From: Chitinimonas prasina
Lineage (GTDB): Bacteria; Pseudomonadota; Gammaproteobacteria; Burkholderiales; Chitinimonadaceae
Assembly: GCF_030160395.1 (NCBI RefSeq)
Contig: NZ_BSOG01000006.1
Location: forward strand, 62,001-126,000
Direction: 5' to 3'
DNA: 64,000 nt
Positions 26,234 through 34,879 of this stretch are shown here, piece by piece; the stretch's first letter is position 1; each line of letters starts with the position of its first letter. The translations under genes and the position numbers were made by a program. Below the pieces are notes generated by a model. It was given only the letters and a program-made list of their open reading frames with translations, did no database searches and had not been told where the DNA came from.

Positions 26234-26617
26234 TTAGGCTAGCCCCAGCCACGGGCTACGGGTGCGGGCAACGGCCAGGATATATGCCACACAGGCCAGC
26301 GCTGCCAGCAGCCAGCACGCCCTGCGATTTGTACTCAACTCAGGCCGCAGCGCCAGCTTGCCGGTGGCGATGTAAGCCAGCAGGGCGATCACTTTGGCCG
26401 TCAGCCAGTGTTGCTGGAACGGGTACTGGCCGCTCAGCCAGGCCAGACTGATGGCGGCCGACAGCAACACGGTATCATTGACATGGGGCAGCCAGCGCAA
26501 CGTAGGTACCTGCCGCCAATTGCGCCCGGCCAGGGCCAGGCCGCCGCGCAGCATGAACAGGCCCACGCTAAGGAAGGCCGCCGTAATATGGAGATGGCGC
26601 AGGGTAAGGTAGCTCAT
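26234..26617 (-). CDS. SirB2 family membrane protein
   Basis: 127 aa with four hydrophobic helices. The opening MSYLTLRHLHITAAFLSVGLF and the conserved H and N residues in HLH and HVNDT match the SirB2 family, small integral membrane proteins of unknown function. It is divergent from narX, and the shared 104-bp gap holds a palindrome and an FNR-type box. The box sits about 93 bp from this start, so this gene rather than narX may be its target. Confidence 0.75.
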   Translation of the reverse strand: MSYLTLRHLHITAAFLSVGLFMLRGGLALAGRNWRQVPTLRWLPHVNDTVLLSAAISLAWLSGQYPFQQHWLTAKVIALLAYIATGKLALRPELSTNRRACWLLAALACVAYILAVARTRSPWLGLA

Positions 26618-26648
26618 GGTGCCCTGATATACATTGTCTTGGGATGGT

Positions 26649-26669
26649 CAGTCTGCCCGGGGCAGACTG
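26649..26669. promoter_or_regulatory. Perfect palindrome in the sirB2-narX gap
   Basis: CAGTCTGCCC and GGGCAGACTG around a single central G form a perfect 10-bp inverted repeat. The same half-site, CAGTCTGCCC, occurs in the narK1 leader. A dimeric regulator is a reasonable reading; which one is unknown. Confidence 0.55.
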
Positions 26670-26703
26670 GGAAACAGAATAGCGCAGGGCAGCTCAGCGT
26701 GCC

Positions 26704-26717
26704 TTGAACGGGATCAA
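26704..26717. promoter_or_regulatory. FNR/Dnr-type box near narX
   Basis: TTGAACGGGATCAA fits TTGA-N6-TCAA (one mismatch to TTGAT-N4-ATCAA). It lies only 4 nt before the narX ATG, too close to activate narX in a class II position, and about 93 bp from the divergent sirB2 start, which suits activation of that gene. Confidence 0.5.
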
Positions 26718-26721
26718 GTCG

Positions 26722-28659
26722 ATGAACAGACCGGATGCACAGATAGCCGACTCGGTAGATCAGCCCGCCCTGCGGGACAGGTTGTCGACGCGTATCGTGG
26801 CCAGTGCCCTGTTGGCGCTGCTGGTGGTGCTGAGCATGATAGGCTGGACCTTGTGGCTTTCCTGGCAGCTTGAGGGGGCGGGGGCGGCGATCAATGATGC
26901 CGGCAGTTTGCGCATGCGTGCCAACCGGGTAGGTATCGAGCTGTTGCAGGCCAGCGCAGCCAGGCCGGCACAATGGCATGCCGAATTGCAGGCCCAGCGC
27001 GATACGCTCTCCCGCCTGCAGCGGGGAGTGCCGTCCCGTCCGCTATTTCTGCCGAATGACGCGGCAATCCGCGCGCAAATGCAACTGGTGGAACGTACCT
27101 GGATGACTCAGTTGCAGCCTGCGGCAGAGTCCACCCTGCAAGGTCGCGACCACACGGCCTATTTGCGCGCCTTGCCCGTATTCGTGCAAGAGGCCGACCA
27201 CCTGGTGCAAATGATAGAAACCGACAATGCCGGCAAGACCACACTGCTGCGCATGTCGCAGGCCGTCTTGCTGGGCATTGCCTGCGTTGGCACGCTGACA
27301 TTGATTTATCTGCTGTACCTTTGGATCATCTCGCCGGTGCTGCATCTGCAAGAGGGCCTGCGCCGCATGACGGCGCGGGAGTTTGGGGTAAGGCTGCCGG
27401 TGGAAAGCCGAGACGAGTTTGGCGTGCTGGCCTATGGCTTCAACCGCATGGCAGATGAGCTGGAAGGCCTGTACCGCGAACTGGAAGACCGGGTGCAGCA
27501 AAAGACGGCACAGTTGGCCAACCAGAATCGCGAACTTGGCGCGCTCTATGATATGGCCGCCTTCCTGAACCAGCCTACAGACATCGACACGCTTTGCCAT
27601 GGATTTCTGCAGCGGGTAATGCAGCAGTTCAATGCCGACGGCGGCAGCATCCGCGTGATCGACCCCCTGGGTGAGAAACTGCACCTAGTGGTCTCCATAG
27701 GCCTGTCTGAGTCGCTTGAAGAAACCGAGCACTGCATGAAGGTGGATGCCTGCTTTTGTGGCGAAGCCACCAAGCAGGGTGTGGTGGTGATACGCGACTT
27801 CCGCAAGCTGCCCCAGCCGGAAGCCTTTCATTGCGCCAAGGAGGGTTTTCAGGGCCTGGCCGTGTTCAGGGTGGTGACCCGTGACGAGGTGCTGGGCTCC
27901 TTCTCGCTGCATTTTCGCAGCACCCATGAGGTGCCGGCTGCCGAGGCGCAATTGCTGGAGACCTTGGGGCAGCATCTAGGGGTGGCGCTAGATAATCGCC
28001 GTCTCAGCGCCAAGGCCCGCCAGCTGGCGGTGGCGGAGGAGCGCAATCTGGTCGCCCAGGGCCTGCACGACAGTATTGCGCAGGGCCTGAACTTCCTGAA
28101 TCTGCAGTTGCAGATGCTGGACTCGGCACTAGGCCGGGAAGACCTCAAGGAAGTACGCGAAATTGTACCTTTGTTAAGGACAGGCGTTGATGAGAGCTAT
28201 CAGGACGTGCGCGAGCTGCTGCTGAACTTTCGCAGCAAGCTGGGGCAGGGGGCCTTGCTGGCTGCCGTGGAAGACACCATTGCCCGCTTCCGCAGGCAGA
28301 CTGGCATGGCAGTGTTGTTGCAGGTGGACGAGTTGGAGGGCGCCCCCTTGCCGCCGGAACAGCAGTTGCAGGTACTGTTCATCCTGCAGGAGGCGCTGTC
28401 GAATATACGCAAGCACGCGCAGGCCAGCCAGGCGACGGTCGAAATCAACAACCGGCGGGATTTCGAGATGGTGATACGCGACAATGGGCGTGGCTACGAG
28501 CCCGCCGAGGTTGCGGAGCGTGGCGAGCGCCATGTCGGTCTGCATATCATGCAAGAGCGCGCCAAGCGGCTGAATGCCTCCTTGGTATTGGATGCTCGCC
28601 CTGGGGCAGGGGTCAGCGTCAAACTGGTTCTGCCGCAGACTGCCCGCCAGGCAGCCTGA
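26722..28659 (+). CDS. narX: Nitrate/nitrite sensor histidine kinase
   Basis: Inner-membrane sensor that phosphorylates NarL when nitrate is present. 645 aa: TM1 (about 28-50), a periplasmic sensor with the P-box-like INDAGSLRMRANRVG (about 55-70), TM2 (about 175-200), HAMP, a GAF-like domain (about 265-430), a HisKA_3 dimerisation domain with phosphoacceptor H449 (GLHDSIAQG) and a C-terminal HATPase with DNGRGYEP. I used the ATG at 26722; the TTG at 26704 is the other option. It is cotranscribed with narL 21 nt downstream. Confidence 0.92.
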   Translation: MNRPDAQIADSVDQPALRDRLSTRIVASALLALLVVLSMIGWTLWLSWQLEGAGAAINDAGSLRMRANRVGIELLQASAARPAQWHAELQAQRDTLSRLQRGVPSRPLFLPNDAAIRAQMQLVERTWMTQLQPAAESTLQGRDHTAYLRALPVFVQEADHLVQMIETDNAGKTTLLRMSQAVLLGIACVGTLTLIYLLYLWIISPVLHLQEGLRRMTAREFGVRLPVESRDEFGVLAYGFNRMADELEGLYRELEDRVQQKTAQLANQNRELGALYDMAAFLNQPTDIDTLCHGFLQRVMQQFNADGGSIRVIDPLGEKLHLVVSIGLSESLEETEHCMKVDACFCGEATKQGVVVIRDFRKLPQPEAFHCAKEGFQGLAVFRVVTRDEVLGSFSLHFRSTHEVPAAEAQLLETLGQHLGVALDNRRLSAKARQLAVAEERNLVAQGLHDSIAQGLNFLNLQLQMLDSALGREDLKEVREIVPLLRTGVDESYQDVRELLLNFRSKLGQGALLAAVEDTIARFRRQTGMAVLLQVDELEGAPLPPEQQLQVLFILQEALSNIRKHAQASQATVEINNRRDFEMVIRDNGRGYEPAEVAERGERHVGLHIMQERAKRLNASLVLDARPGAGVSVKLVLPQTARQAA

Positions 28660-28680
28660 TTTCATACACTTGGATAGACC

Positions 28681-29346
28681 ATGACCATTCGTATTTTGCT
28701 GGTAGATGACCACAGCTTGTTTCGTTCTGGCGTACGCCAGCTCTTGCAGCGTGAAGCCGATCTGGACGTGGTTGCCGAAGCCGCAGACGGCATAGAAGGC
28801 ATCAAGCGTGCCAAGGAATTCCACCCCGATGTAATCTTGCTTGACCTGAACATGCCGGGGCTGTCCGGGCTGGAGACACTGCAGTTGCTGGTGCAGGATG
28901 TGCCGACGGCAGCCATCATCATTCTGACTGTGTCGGAAGAGGCCGATGAGTTAGGTCAGGCATTGCGTGATGGTGCGCGGGGGTATCTGATCAAGAATAT
29001 CGAGGCAGAAGCACTGACGACAGCCATACGCAAGGCACATCGTGGCGAGCCGGTCATCGCCGACAGCATGACCGCCAAGCTGGTGGCGCAATTTCGGGCG
29101 CAGTCTGCGCCGGTGGCAAACAGTCAGCCGGCCGAGCGGGATAAGCTGACAACCAGGGAGCGTGAGATAGTCCAGTGCCTGGCGCGTGGCGAAAGCAACA
29201 AGCAGATCGCCCGCCACCTTGATGTGGCCGAAAGTACGGTCAAGATCCATGTGCAGAACATACTGAAGAAGCTCAACCTGACCAGCCGGGTGCAGGTGGC
29301 GGTATATGCGGTGGAGCATGGAATCAGCGACATGGCGGCGCCTTGA
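28681..29346 (+). CDS. narL: Nitrate response regulator
   Basis: Two-component regulator activating nitrate respiration genes. 221 aa: receiver domain with acidic pocket DD (9-10), phosphoacceptor D55 (DLNMPG) and K103-type lysine in YLIKNIEAEAL, then a LuxR/NarL HTH at about 155-215 (LTTREREIVQCLARGESNKQ). It follows narX in the same operon. I did not find convincing NarL heptamer pairs before narK1 or narG by eye. Confidence 0.92.
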   Translation: MTIRILLVDDHSLFRSGVRQLLQREADLDVVAEAADGIEGIKRAKEFHPDVILLDLNMPGLSGLETLQLLVQDVPTAAIIILTVSEEADELGQALRDGARGYLIKNIEAEALTTAIRKAHRGEPVIADSMTAKLVAQFRAQSAPVANSQPAERDKLTTREREIVQCLARGESNKQIARHLDVAESTVKIHVQNILKKLNLTSRVQVAVYAVEHGISDMAAP

Positions 29347-29413
29347 GGGGCGTTGGCAATAATCTCGATTTCTGTTCCCTTGCGTGCCCGGCCGGCAGAC
29401 CTTTAGCCAGCAC

Positions 29414-30019
29414 CTACATGCCGATGTAGCGCCCAGGACGGTGATTAATCGCAATCACCATATTCATGGCCATGGCGCCCAGAATCGACAGCAATACCTC
29501 GGCCGCCGGCAATGCCAGCAGGGCGCCCAGCAATATCAGGCAGTCGGCCGCCATCTGCAGCTTGCCGGCCCGCCAGCCATGGCGCTCCTGCAGGTAAAGT
29601 GCCAGCACCCCCAGTCCACCAAGGCTGGCCCGGTGCCGTATCAGCATCAACAGTCCCGTACCTGCCAACAAGCCAGCCAGCACCGCCGAAAAGGCGGTGT
29701 TCAAGTGATCTAGATGTATCAGGCTGGGCAGCCATTCGCTGTAGAACGAAAGTAGGCTGACGGCGGCAAAGGTCTTGAGGGTAAATACCCACCCCAGGGC
29801 TCGCCAGGCGAACAGATAAAAGGGCAGATTGAGCGCAAAGAACACCAGGCCGAAGGGCTGGCCGCTCAAGTAGTGGCCCAGGAATGCCAGCCCGGCCGTA
29901 CCGCCCGTCAACAGGCCGGATTGGCGCAGCAGCAATACCGACAAGGCCACCAACAGGGTGCCTATCAGCAGGGCTTGTGCATCCTCAAGTAGGGAGTGGC
30001 GTTCAACTGGGTCAGTCAT
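29414..30019 (-). CDS. YitT family membrane protein
   Basis: 201 aa with five to six hydrophobic segments and short loops. GGTAGLAFLGHYLSGQPFGL near residues 38-58 is the conserved segment of YitT/DUF161-type proteins. Function of the family is not established. The gene is convergent with narL and divergent from the hemerythrin gene. It has no obvious link to nitrate respiration. Confidence 0.7.
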   Translation of the reverse strand: MTDPVERHSLLEDAQALLIGTLLVALSVLLLRQSGLLTGGTAGLAFLGHYLSGQPFGLVFFALNLPFYLFAWRALGWVFTLKTFAAVSLLSFYSEWLPSLIHLDHLNTAFSAVLAGLLAGTGLLMLIRHRASLGGLGVLALYLQERHGWRAGKLQMAADCLILLGALLALPAAEVLLSILGAMAMNMVIAINHRPGRYIGM

Positions 30020-30134
30020 GTTTCAGTGGTGCTTGGGTTGTGCGGTGCAAAGACTTTGAACTGGCTCTTGGCGCCTGTTGAGAACTGCATTATGGCCCTC
30101 TCGTCCGGCACGCTCGTGGGGAGTACGCAGACCC

Positions 30135-30148
30135 TTGATGGAGATCAA
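30135..30148 (+). promoter_or_regulatory. Perfect FNR/Dnr box before the hemerythrin gene
   Basis: TTGATGGAGATCAA is an exact TTGAT-N4-ATCAA match, centred about 105 bp before the hemerythrin start. It is the best such box in the window. Confidence 0.75.
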
Positions 30149-30246
30149 GCAGGCCCGCCCCAAAGCCCACTTGCTTGCCCAAAGTCAAGGCGGCAGGTGC
30201 CGTGGCCGCCTAGCATGGGCAACACTCTCCTATCGGTGCTGCCGCC

Positions 30247-30687
30247 ATGTCTGATGCCATTACCCGCCTGATCTATCAACATCACGAATGCGACGACCTG
30301 CTTGCCAGGCTGGAGGCCGCCGTGCAGCAGCGCGACCTATGTACCGGGCAGCGCTATTTTCACGAGGCCGAGCAGGCCATGCTGGCGCATTTCGAGCTGG
30401 AGGAAACCATACTGTTTCCGGCCTTTGAATTAGCCACCGGCCTGCTGCATGGGCCCACCGAGGTCATGCGCGACGAGCACTACGCCATGCGGGATCTACT
30501 GGAGAACTGCCGCAGCCTGCTGCTGGCAGAGGACTATGCGGCCCTGCAAGCTGAGCTCGACACCCTGTTCATCTTTATCCAGCAGCACAATGCCAAGGAA
30601 GAAGGGGTGCTCTACCCCATGTGTCGCGCACATATAGGGGATCTGGGCGCGCTGCTGGCGCATACCCACGCCAGTTGTACGACATGA
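30247..30687 (+). CDS. Hemerythrin-domain protein
   Basis: 146 aa helical-bundle protein with a diiron site that may bind O2 or NO. Candidate ligands are H12-H13 region (YQHHECD), H38, H48 with ELEE, H83 (RDEHYAMRD), H114 with KEE. Soluble. The stop overlaps the next gene by 4 nt, so the two are coupled. A perfect FNR/Dnr box lies upstream. A role in NO or oxygen handling during nitrate respiration is inferred from family and context. Confidence 0.85.
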   Translation: MSDAITRLIYQHHECDDLLARLEAAVQQRDLCTGQRYFHEAEQAMLAHFELEETILFPAFELATGLLHGPTEVMRDEHYAMRDLLENCRSLLLAEDYAALQAELDTLFIFIQQHNAKEEGVLYPMCRAHIGDLGALLAHTHASCTT

Positions 30688-31940
30688 ATGCCCCCAGGAA
30701 CCTTGCCTTCCATCTGGCGCCATCACCCGGCGTGATTTTTGGCTGCTTGCTGCCGGCACCCTGGCTTGGCATGGTGGCGGGGCTGCTGTTGGCACTGGGG
30801 CCGGTCGAGGGTTTGCCGCACCGTTTTGCACCACTTAGCTTGAGCCTGGTGCATGTGCTGGCCCTGGGCATGCTATTGCCGGTAATGCTGGGGGCCTTGT
30901 TCCAGCTTTTCCCTGTCCTGGCTGGCGTGCCGGTGCCGGCCACCCGCTGGCTGGCACCCTGGGTAGCACCTTGCTGCGTGGGCACGGTGGGCGGCCTGGT
31001 CTGGGGGTTTCTGGGTAGCAATCCAACGGGTTTTATCCTGGGTGGCACTATTGCAACCATCGGTGTGGGCAGTGTGGTGATCGCACTTGTTGTGGCTGGC
31101 TGGCAAGTCATCCCCACCAATGCCAGCACACGCGTGTTGCGCTGGATAGCCTGGGCCTTGCTGGTAACCGTGCTGCTGGGTGCGGCACTGGCTGGGGTGC
31201 TGGCCTATGGCTGGGGCCTGCCCCTGCGGTCAGTGCTGGATCTGCATGTGGCTTGGGGAGCAGGCGGTTGGCTGGCGGTTTTGCTGGCAGGAGTCGCGGC
31301 TACCGTGCTGCCCATGTTCTGGCAAACCCCCAAACTGGACGCGCGCCTGTCCCGCTTGCTACCTGGGCTGATCTGGCTGCCGCTGGCGCTAGGCTTGCTG
31401 GAGCTGGCAGGCCTGCCGGCTCCCTGGCGCCCGCTGTGCTGGCTGGCCTTATGCCTACTGGCCAGCCTGCTGCTTTATGCGGCCCTTAAAGCCAAGCGCA
31501 AGCACGATGTTGCCTGGCCACTATGGGGTATCGCCGCTTTATCCTGGTGGTTGGCCGCCGTTTTGGGCTTGCTGGAAGGGATGTTGCCAGCGGATTGGCC
31601 GATAGCATGGTGGCTAGGGGTATTGATACTGGTGGGCGGGGCGGTGCTACCCATCAATGCCATGCTGGGCAAGATCATTCCCTTTCTTGTGTGGCTGCAT
31701 CTCCGTCGGCAACTGCCTGCCCATGTACGGGTACCTGCCATGCAGACGCTGCTGCCACCTGCCTTGCAGTGGATACAGGTGATGCTGGTTCTGTTTGCCT
31801 GGCTATGCCTGCTGATGCTGCCCATCGCCCCAGCCAGGCTTGCCCTGCCAGCCGGCCTGTTGTTTGCCGCATCACAGGCCAGCCTTGGGGGGCTACTGCT
31901 CTACGTATTGTCCCGCTATCTGCAACTGGCAAAGACTTGA
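30684..31940 (+). CDS. Polytopic membrane protein, NnrS-like
   Basis: 418 aa with about 12 membrane helices. Histidines in LPHRFAPLSLSLVHVLALGM (about 52-72), LDLHVAWGAGGW (about 190) and near the C-terminus could bind heme, as in NnrS and heme-copper oxidase-like proteins. Translationally coupled to the hemerythrin gene. The overall length and the pairing with hemerythrin mirror the NnrS-hemerythrin pair at 46.5-48.2 kb, but the sequence is clearly different, so I call it NnrS-like with moderate confidence. Confidence 0.6.
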   Translation: MNAPRNLAFHLAPSPGVIFGCLLPAPWLGMVAGLLLALGPVEGLPHRFAPLSLSLVHVLALGMLLPVMLGALFQLFPVLAGVPVPATRWLAPWVAPCCVGTVGGLVWGFLGSNPTGFILGGTIATIGVGSVVIALVVAGWQVIPTNASTRVLRWIAWALLVTVLLGAALAGVLAYGWGLPLRSVLDLHVAWGAGGWLAVLLAGVAATVLPMFWQTPKLDARLSRLLPGLIWLPLALGLLELAGLPAPWRPLCWLALCLLASLLLYAALKAKRKHDVAWPLWGIAALSWWLAAVLGLLEGMLPADWPIAWWLGVLILVGGAVLPINAMLGKIIPFLVWLHLRRQLPAHVRVPAMQTLLPPALQWIQVMLVLFAWLCLLMLPIAPARLALPAGLLFAASQASLGGLLLYVLSRYLQLAKT

Positions 31941-31950
31941 CATGCGTTAA
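31937..31950 (+). promoter_or_regulatory. Imperfect FNR/Dnr box before ubiU
   Basis: TTGACATGCGTTAA keeps TTGA-N6 with TTAA in place of TCAA. Centred about 42 bp before the ubiU ATG. Confidence 0.4.
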
Positions 31951-31985
31951 GGCGCAGCTTACCTGCGCTGCCTAGACTTGGCCGC

Positions 31986-33002
31986 ATGAACAATCTACCT
32001 CCCCCCATGGAACTGGTGGCGCCGGCCGGTAGCCTGGCTGCGCTGAAAGCAGCACTGGAGGCTGGTGCAGACGCGGTCTACCTCGGCCTCAAGAATGCCA
32101 CCAATGCCCGCAATTTTGCCGGCCTGAACTTCAGCGAAACAGATATCTGCACGGGTGTCGAGCATGCCCATGCGCTAGGGCGCAAGGTGCTGTTTGCCAT
32201 CAATACTTTCCCCCAGCCTGGCCGGACGCAGGAATGGCGCAACGCCGTGGACGCGGCGCACGATCTGGGTGCCGATGCCGTGATATTGGCCGACCCGGGG
32301 CTGATGGTGTATGCCCACGAGCGTTACCCGCGCATGCGCTTGCATCTGTCGGTACAGGGTTCGGCTACCCACGCAGATGCGATTGAGCTGATGCGCGAGC
32401 AGTTCAATATCCAGCGGGTGGTACTGCCTAGGGTACTCACGCTGCAGGAAATCGAGCGGGTGACACGCCAGACCCAGGTAGAAATCGAGGTATTCGGCTT
32501 TGGCAGCCTATGCGTGATGGCCGAGGGCCGTTGCCTGCTATCGAGTTTTGCCACCGGCGATTCACCCAACAACAAGGGCGTTTGCTCGCCGGCCCATGCC
32601 GTGCGCTGGAGCGAAATCGGCGGCCAGCTCGATGCCCGCCTGAATGGCATCCTGATTGATCGCTATGCCCCTGGCGAACCGGCTGCCTATCCGACCCTGT
32701 GCAAGGGCCGTTTTGAGGTTGAAGGCCGGTTTGACCATGCGCTGGAAGAGCCCACCAGTCTCAATGCGCTCGGCCTGCTGCCGCGCCTGGCAGCCATGGG
32801 GGTCAAGGCCATCAAGGTTGAGGGACGCCAACGCAGTCCGGCTTATGTGGCCCAGGTCATCGCCACGCTGCGGGCCGCCATCAATGCCGCCAACCTGGCA
32901 CCCGCCCGCTATGTGGTCAGGCCAGACTGGCAGGCCAGCCTGTCGCGGCATGCAGAAGGATCGCAAACTACCCAAGGGGCATTCGACCGACCATGGAAAT
33001 GA
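31986..33002 (+). CDS. ubiU: O2-independent ubiquinone hydroxylation protein UbiU
   Basis: U32-family [4Fe-4S] protein that, with UbiV, hydroxylates the ubiquinone ring without oxygen. 338 aa. Cluster cysteines at C176, C183, C200 and C239 match the spacing of E. coli UbiU. It overlaps ubiV by 10 nt. Together with ubiV and ubiT it lets the cell make ubiquinone under anoxia, supplying the electron carrier NarI needs. Confidence 0.93.
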   Translation: MNNLPPPMELVAPAGSLAALKAALEAGADAVYLGLKNATNARNFAGLNFSETDICTGVEHAHALGRKVLFAINTFPQPGRTQEWRNAVDAAHDLGADAVILADPGLMVYAHERYPRMRLHLSVQGSATHADAIELMREQFNIQRVVLPRVLTLQEIERVTRQTQVEIEVFGFGSLCVMAEGRCLLSSFATGDSPNNKGVCSPAHAVRWSEIGGQLDARLNGILIDRYAPGEPAAYPTLCKGRFEVEGRFDHALEEPTSLNALGLLPRLAAMGVKAIKVEGRQRSPAYVAQVIATLRAAINAANLAPARYVVRPDWQASLSRHAEGSQTTQGAFDRPWK

Positions 33003-33886
33003 TATCCAGTCAGATTTCGTTGGGCCCCTTGCTCTATTACTGGCCCAGGCAGACCACGCTCGACTTCTATGAACAGGTTGGGCGTAGCCCGGTAGATATT
33101 GTCTACCTCGGTGAAACTGTCTGCAGCCGGCGGCACGAATTGCGCGCAGCCGACTGGTTGGCGCTGGCAGGCGAGCTGCGTGCTGCGGGCAAGGCTGTCA
33201 TCCTCTCCTCTCCCACCCTGGTGGAAACCAGCACCGAGGTCGCTCAGATCAAGCGCCTGGTCAACCAGGCGGAATTCATGATCGAGGTCGGCGAGGTCGG
33301 TGCCATACGCAGCCTTGCCGGACGCCCCTTCGTGGCTGGCCCGCACCTCAATGCCTACCATGGTGCCACCCTGGCTTGGCTGGCTGGGCAAGGCGCCAAG
33401 CGCTTCGTCGCCCCGCTGGAACTGAGCCAGGCCGATCTGCGAACCCTGCTGACAGAACGCCCTGCAGGGTTGCAGGCCGAGGTCATGGTCTGGGGCAGGA
33501 TGCCGCTGGCTTTTTCTGCACGTTGTTTTACTGCCCGGCATTTTCATCTGCGCAAGGACGAATGTGGCTTTCGCTGCATCGACTATCCCGATGGCCTGGC
33601 ACTACGCACCCAGGAAGCAGGTGACTTCCTGGCAATCAACGGTATCCAGACCCAGTCGGCACAGTGTCTGGATCTGCTGGAGCAAGCTGGTGAGCTGCAC
33701 GGTATGGGGGTCGAGGTGTTGCGTGTCAGCCCACAATCCAGGGGCACTCTGGATGCTGTCGCTGCCCTGCATCAGTGGCGGCAAGGCAGGGCAGCACTGC
33801 CCATACCGCTACCCGCCGGCATGCGCCGTTGCAACGGTTACTGGCATGGCAAGGCCGGCATCGATTGGCTGGGGCAGGAGGCCTAA
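32993..33886 (+). CDS. ubiV: O2-independent ubiquinone hydroxylation protein UbiV
   Basis: U32-family partner of UbiU, 297 aa. Four cluster cysteines at C44, C178, C191 and C195 match the UbiV pattern (RCFTARHFHLRKDECGFRC). The start overlaps the ubiU end and the stop overlaps the ubiT ATG, so the three genes are one translationally coupled unit. Confidence 0.93.
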   Translation: MEMISSQISLGPLLYYWPRQTTLDFYEQVGRSPVDIVYLGETVCSRRHELRAADWLALAGELRAAGKAVILSSPTLVETSTEVAQIKRLVNQAEFMIEVGEVGAIRSLAGRPFVAGPHLNAYHGATLAWLAGQGAKRFVAPLELSQADLRTLLTERPAGLQAEVMVWGRMPLAFSARCFTARHFHLRKDECGFRCIDYPDGLALRTQEAGDFLAINGIQTQSAQCLDLLEQAGELHGMGVEVLRVSPQSRGTLDAVAALHQWRQGRAALPIPLPAGMRRCNGYWHGKAGIDWLGQEA

Positions 33887-34311
33887 TGCTCAAGCTACCC
33901 AAACCACCGGCCCTGTTGGCCTCGCTGGGCCGGCGCTTACCCCCCGCATTTTTGTCACTGCACTTTACTGCAGGCCTGCTGGTGGCACGCCATCTCAACT
34001 GGCTGCTTCCCCCCGCCGAACTGGAAGGCAAGCGTTTCGCCATCGAGGTGACAGATCTGGGCCTGCGCTGTCTGTTCTGCTGCCGTCATGGCAGTTTCAG
34101 GCCGAGTTGGGATGCCCAGGCGGATCTGGAACTCAGCGCAAGCGCGGCCGATTTCTTCAGCCTGCTGCAGGGCGAGATGGATGCCGACACCTTGTTCTTT
34201 CAGCGCCGCCTGAAGATCAGCGGCGATACCGAGCTGGGCTTGATGGTCAAGAACTGGCTGGATGCGACTGAGCGACCTGCCTGGCTGCGCCACCGTTACC
34301 TCTCTGATTGA
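33886..34311 (+). CDS. ubiT: SCP2-domain ubiquinone accessory factor UbiT
   Basis: 141 aa lipid-binding protein of the SCP2 family, the anaerobic counterpart of UbiJ that carries ubiquinone intermediates. An N-terminal hydrophobic segment (about 5-35) precedes the SCP2 fold (GKRFAIEVTDLGLRCLF onward). The ATG shares its A with the ubiV stop. Confidence 0.88.
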   Translation: MLKLPKPPALLASLGRRLPPAFLSLHFTAGLLVARHLNWLLPPAELEGKRFAIEVTDLGLRCLFCCRHGSFRPSWDAQADLELSASAADFFSLLQGEMDADTLFFQRRLKISGDTELGLMVKNWLDATERPAWLRHRYLSD

Positions 34312-34322
34312 AGGAGTCTGCC

Positions 34323-34757
34323 ATGAATCCACGTACCCGCCCCTTGGTATATGCCTGTTCAGGTTGTTCCAGCGTGGCCCAGCTTGCCAATGATCTGGCC
34401 ATCGCGCTGGATAGGCAAGGTGAGGCTGAGATGTCCTGCATCAGCGGAGTAGGGGGAGGGGTGCCGGTGCTGGTCAAGCTGGCGCGCAGCGGTCGCCCTG
34501 TCCTGGCGCTCGATGGTTGTGCACTCGCCTGTGTCAGTGCCTGCCTGAGCAATGTCGGCGTCACGCCTGATACCCATCTGGTACTCAATCAGATGGGGGC
34601 GAAGAAGCGCTTGCATACCGACTGCCAGGAGGAAGAGCGGCAGGTGGTGTGGCTGGCGGTGAGCGGCGCAGCGCGCTCGCTGCGGGAGCAGGCGGCTGAG
34701 ACCATGGGGCCGGATGCGACCAGCGACACGGCTATGCAAGCGGGTAGGGCGGGCTGA
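34323..34757 (+). CDS. Putative zinc-binding protein with DGC motif
   Basis: 144 aa, soluble. Several cysteines: CSGCSS near residue 13-18, CISG, and the family's ALDGCALACVSAC (about 60-72). It fits the small DGC-domain family annotated as putative zinc-binding. GGAG lies 6 nt before the ATG. It follows ubiT by 11 nt and is likely in the same transcript. Its function is unknown; linkage to anaerobic genes is frequent in my experience. Confidence 0.75.
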   Translation: MNPRTRPLVYACSGCSSVAQLANDLAIALDRQGEAEMSCISGVGGGVPVLVKLARSGRPVLALDGCALACVSACLSNVGVTPDTHLVLNQMGAKKRLHTDCQEEERQVVWLAVSGAARSLREQAAETMGPDATSDTAMQAGRAG

Positions 34758-34842
34758 TTCGCCTGGCAGGCGGCCTTATTTGGCGCCGCCTGCTGTTTTC
34801 TTGATGTAGGACAAGGCCGGCACTGTTTTGTCTATACACAAT

Positions 34843-34862
34843 GTTGATAACGATTATTAATA
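34843..34862 (+). promoter_or_regulatory. Fur-box-like site before the iron-uptake operon
   Basis: GTTGATAACGATTATTAATA resembles the AT-rich GATAAT-type Fur consensus and sits 18 nt before the first ftr gene. Iron-responsive control is likely. Confidence 0.6.
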
Positions 34863-34879
34863 CCATTAAAGGAAAACCA

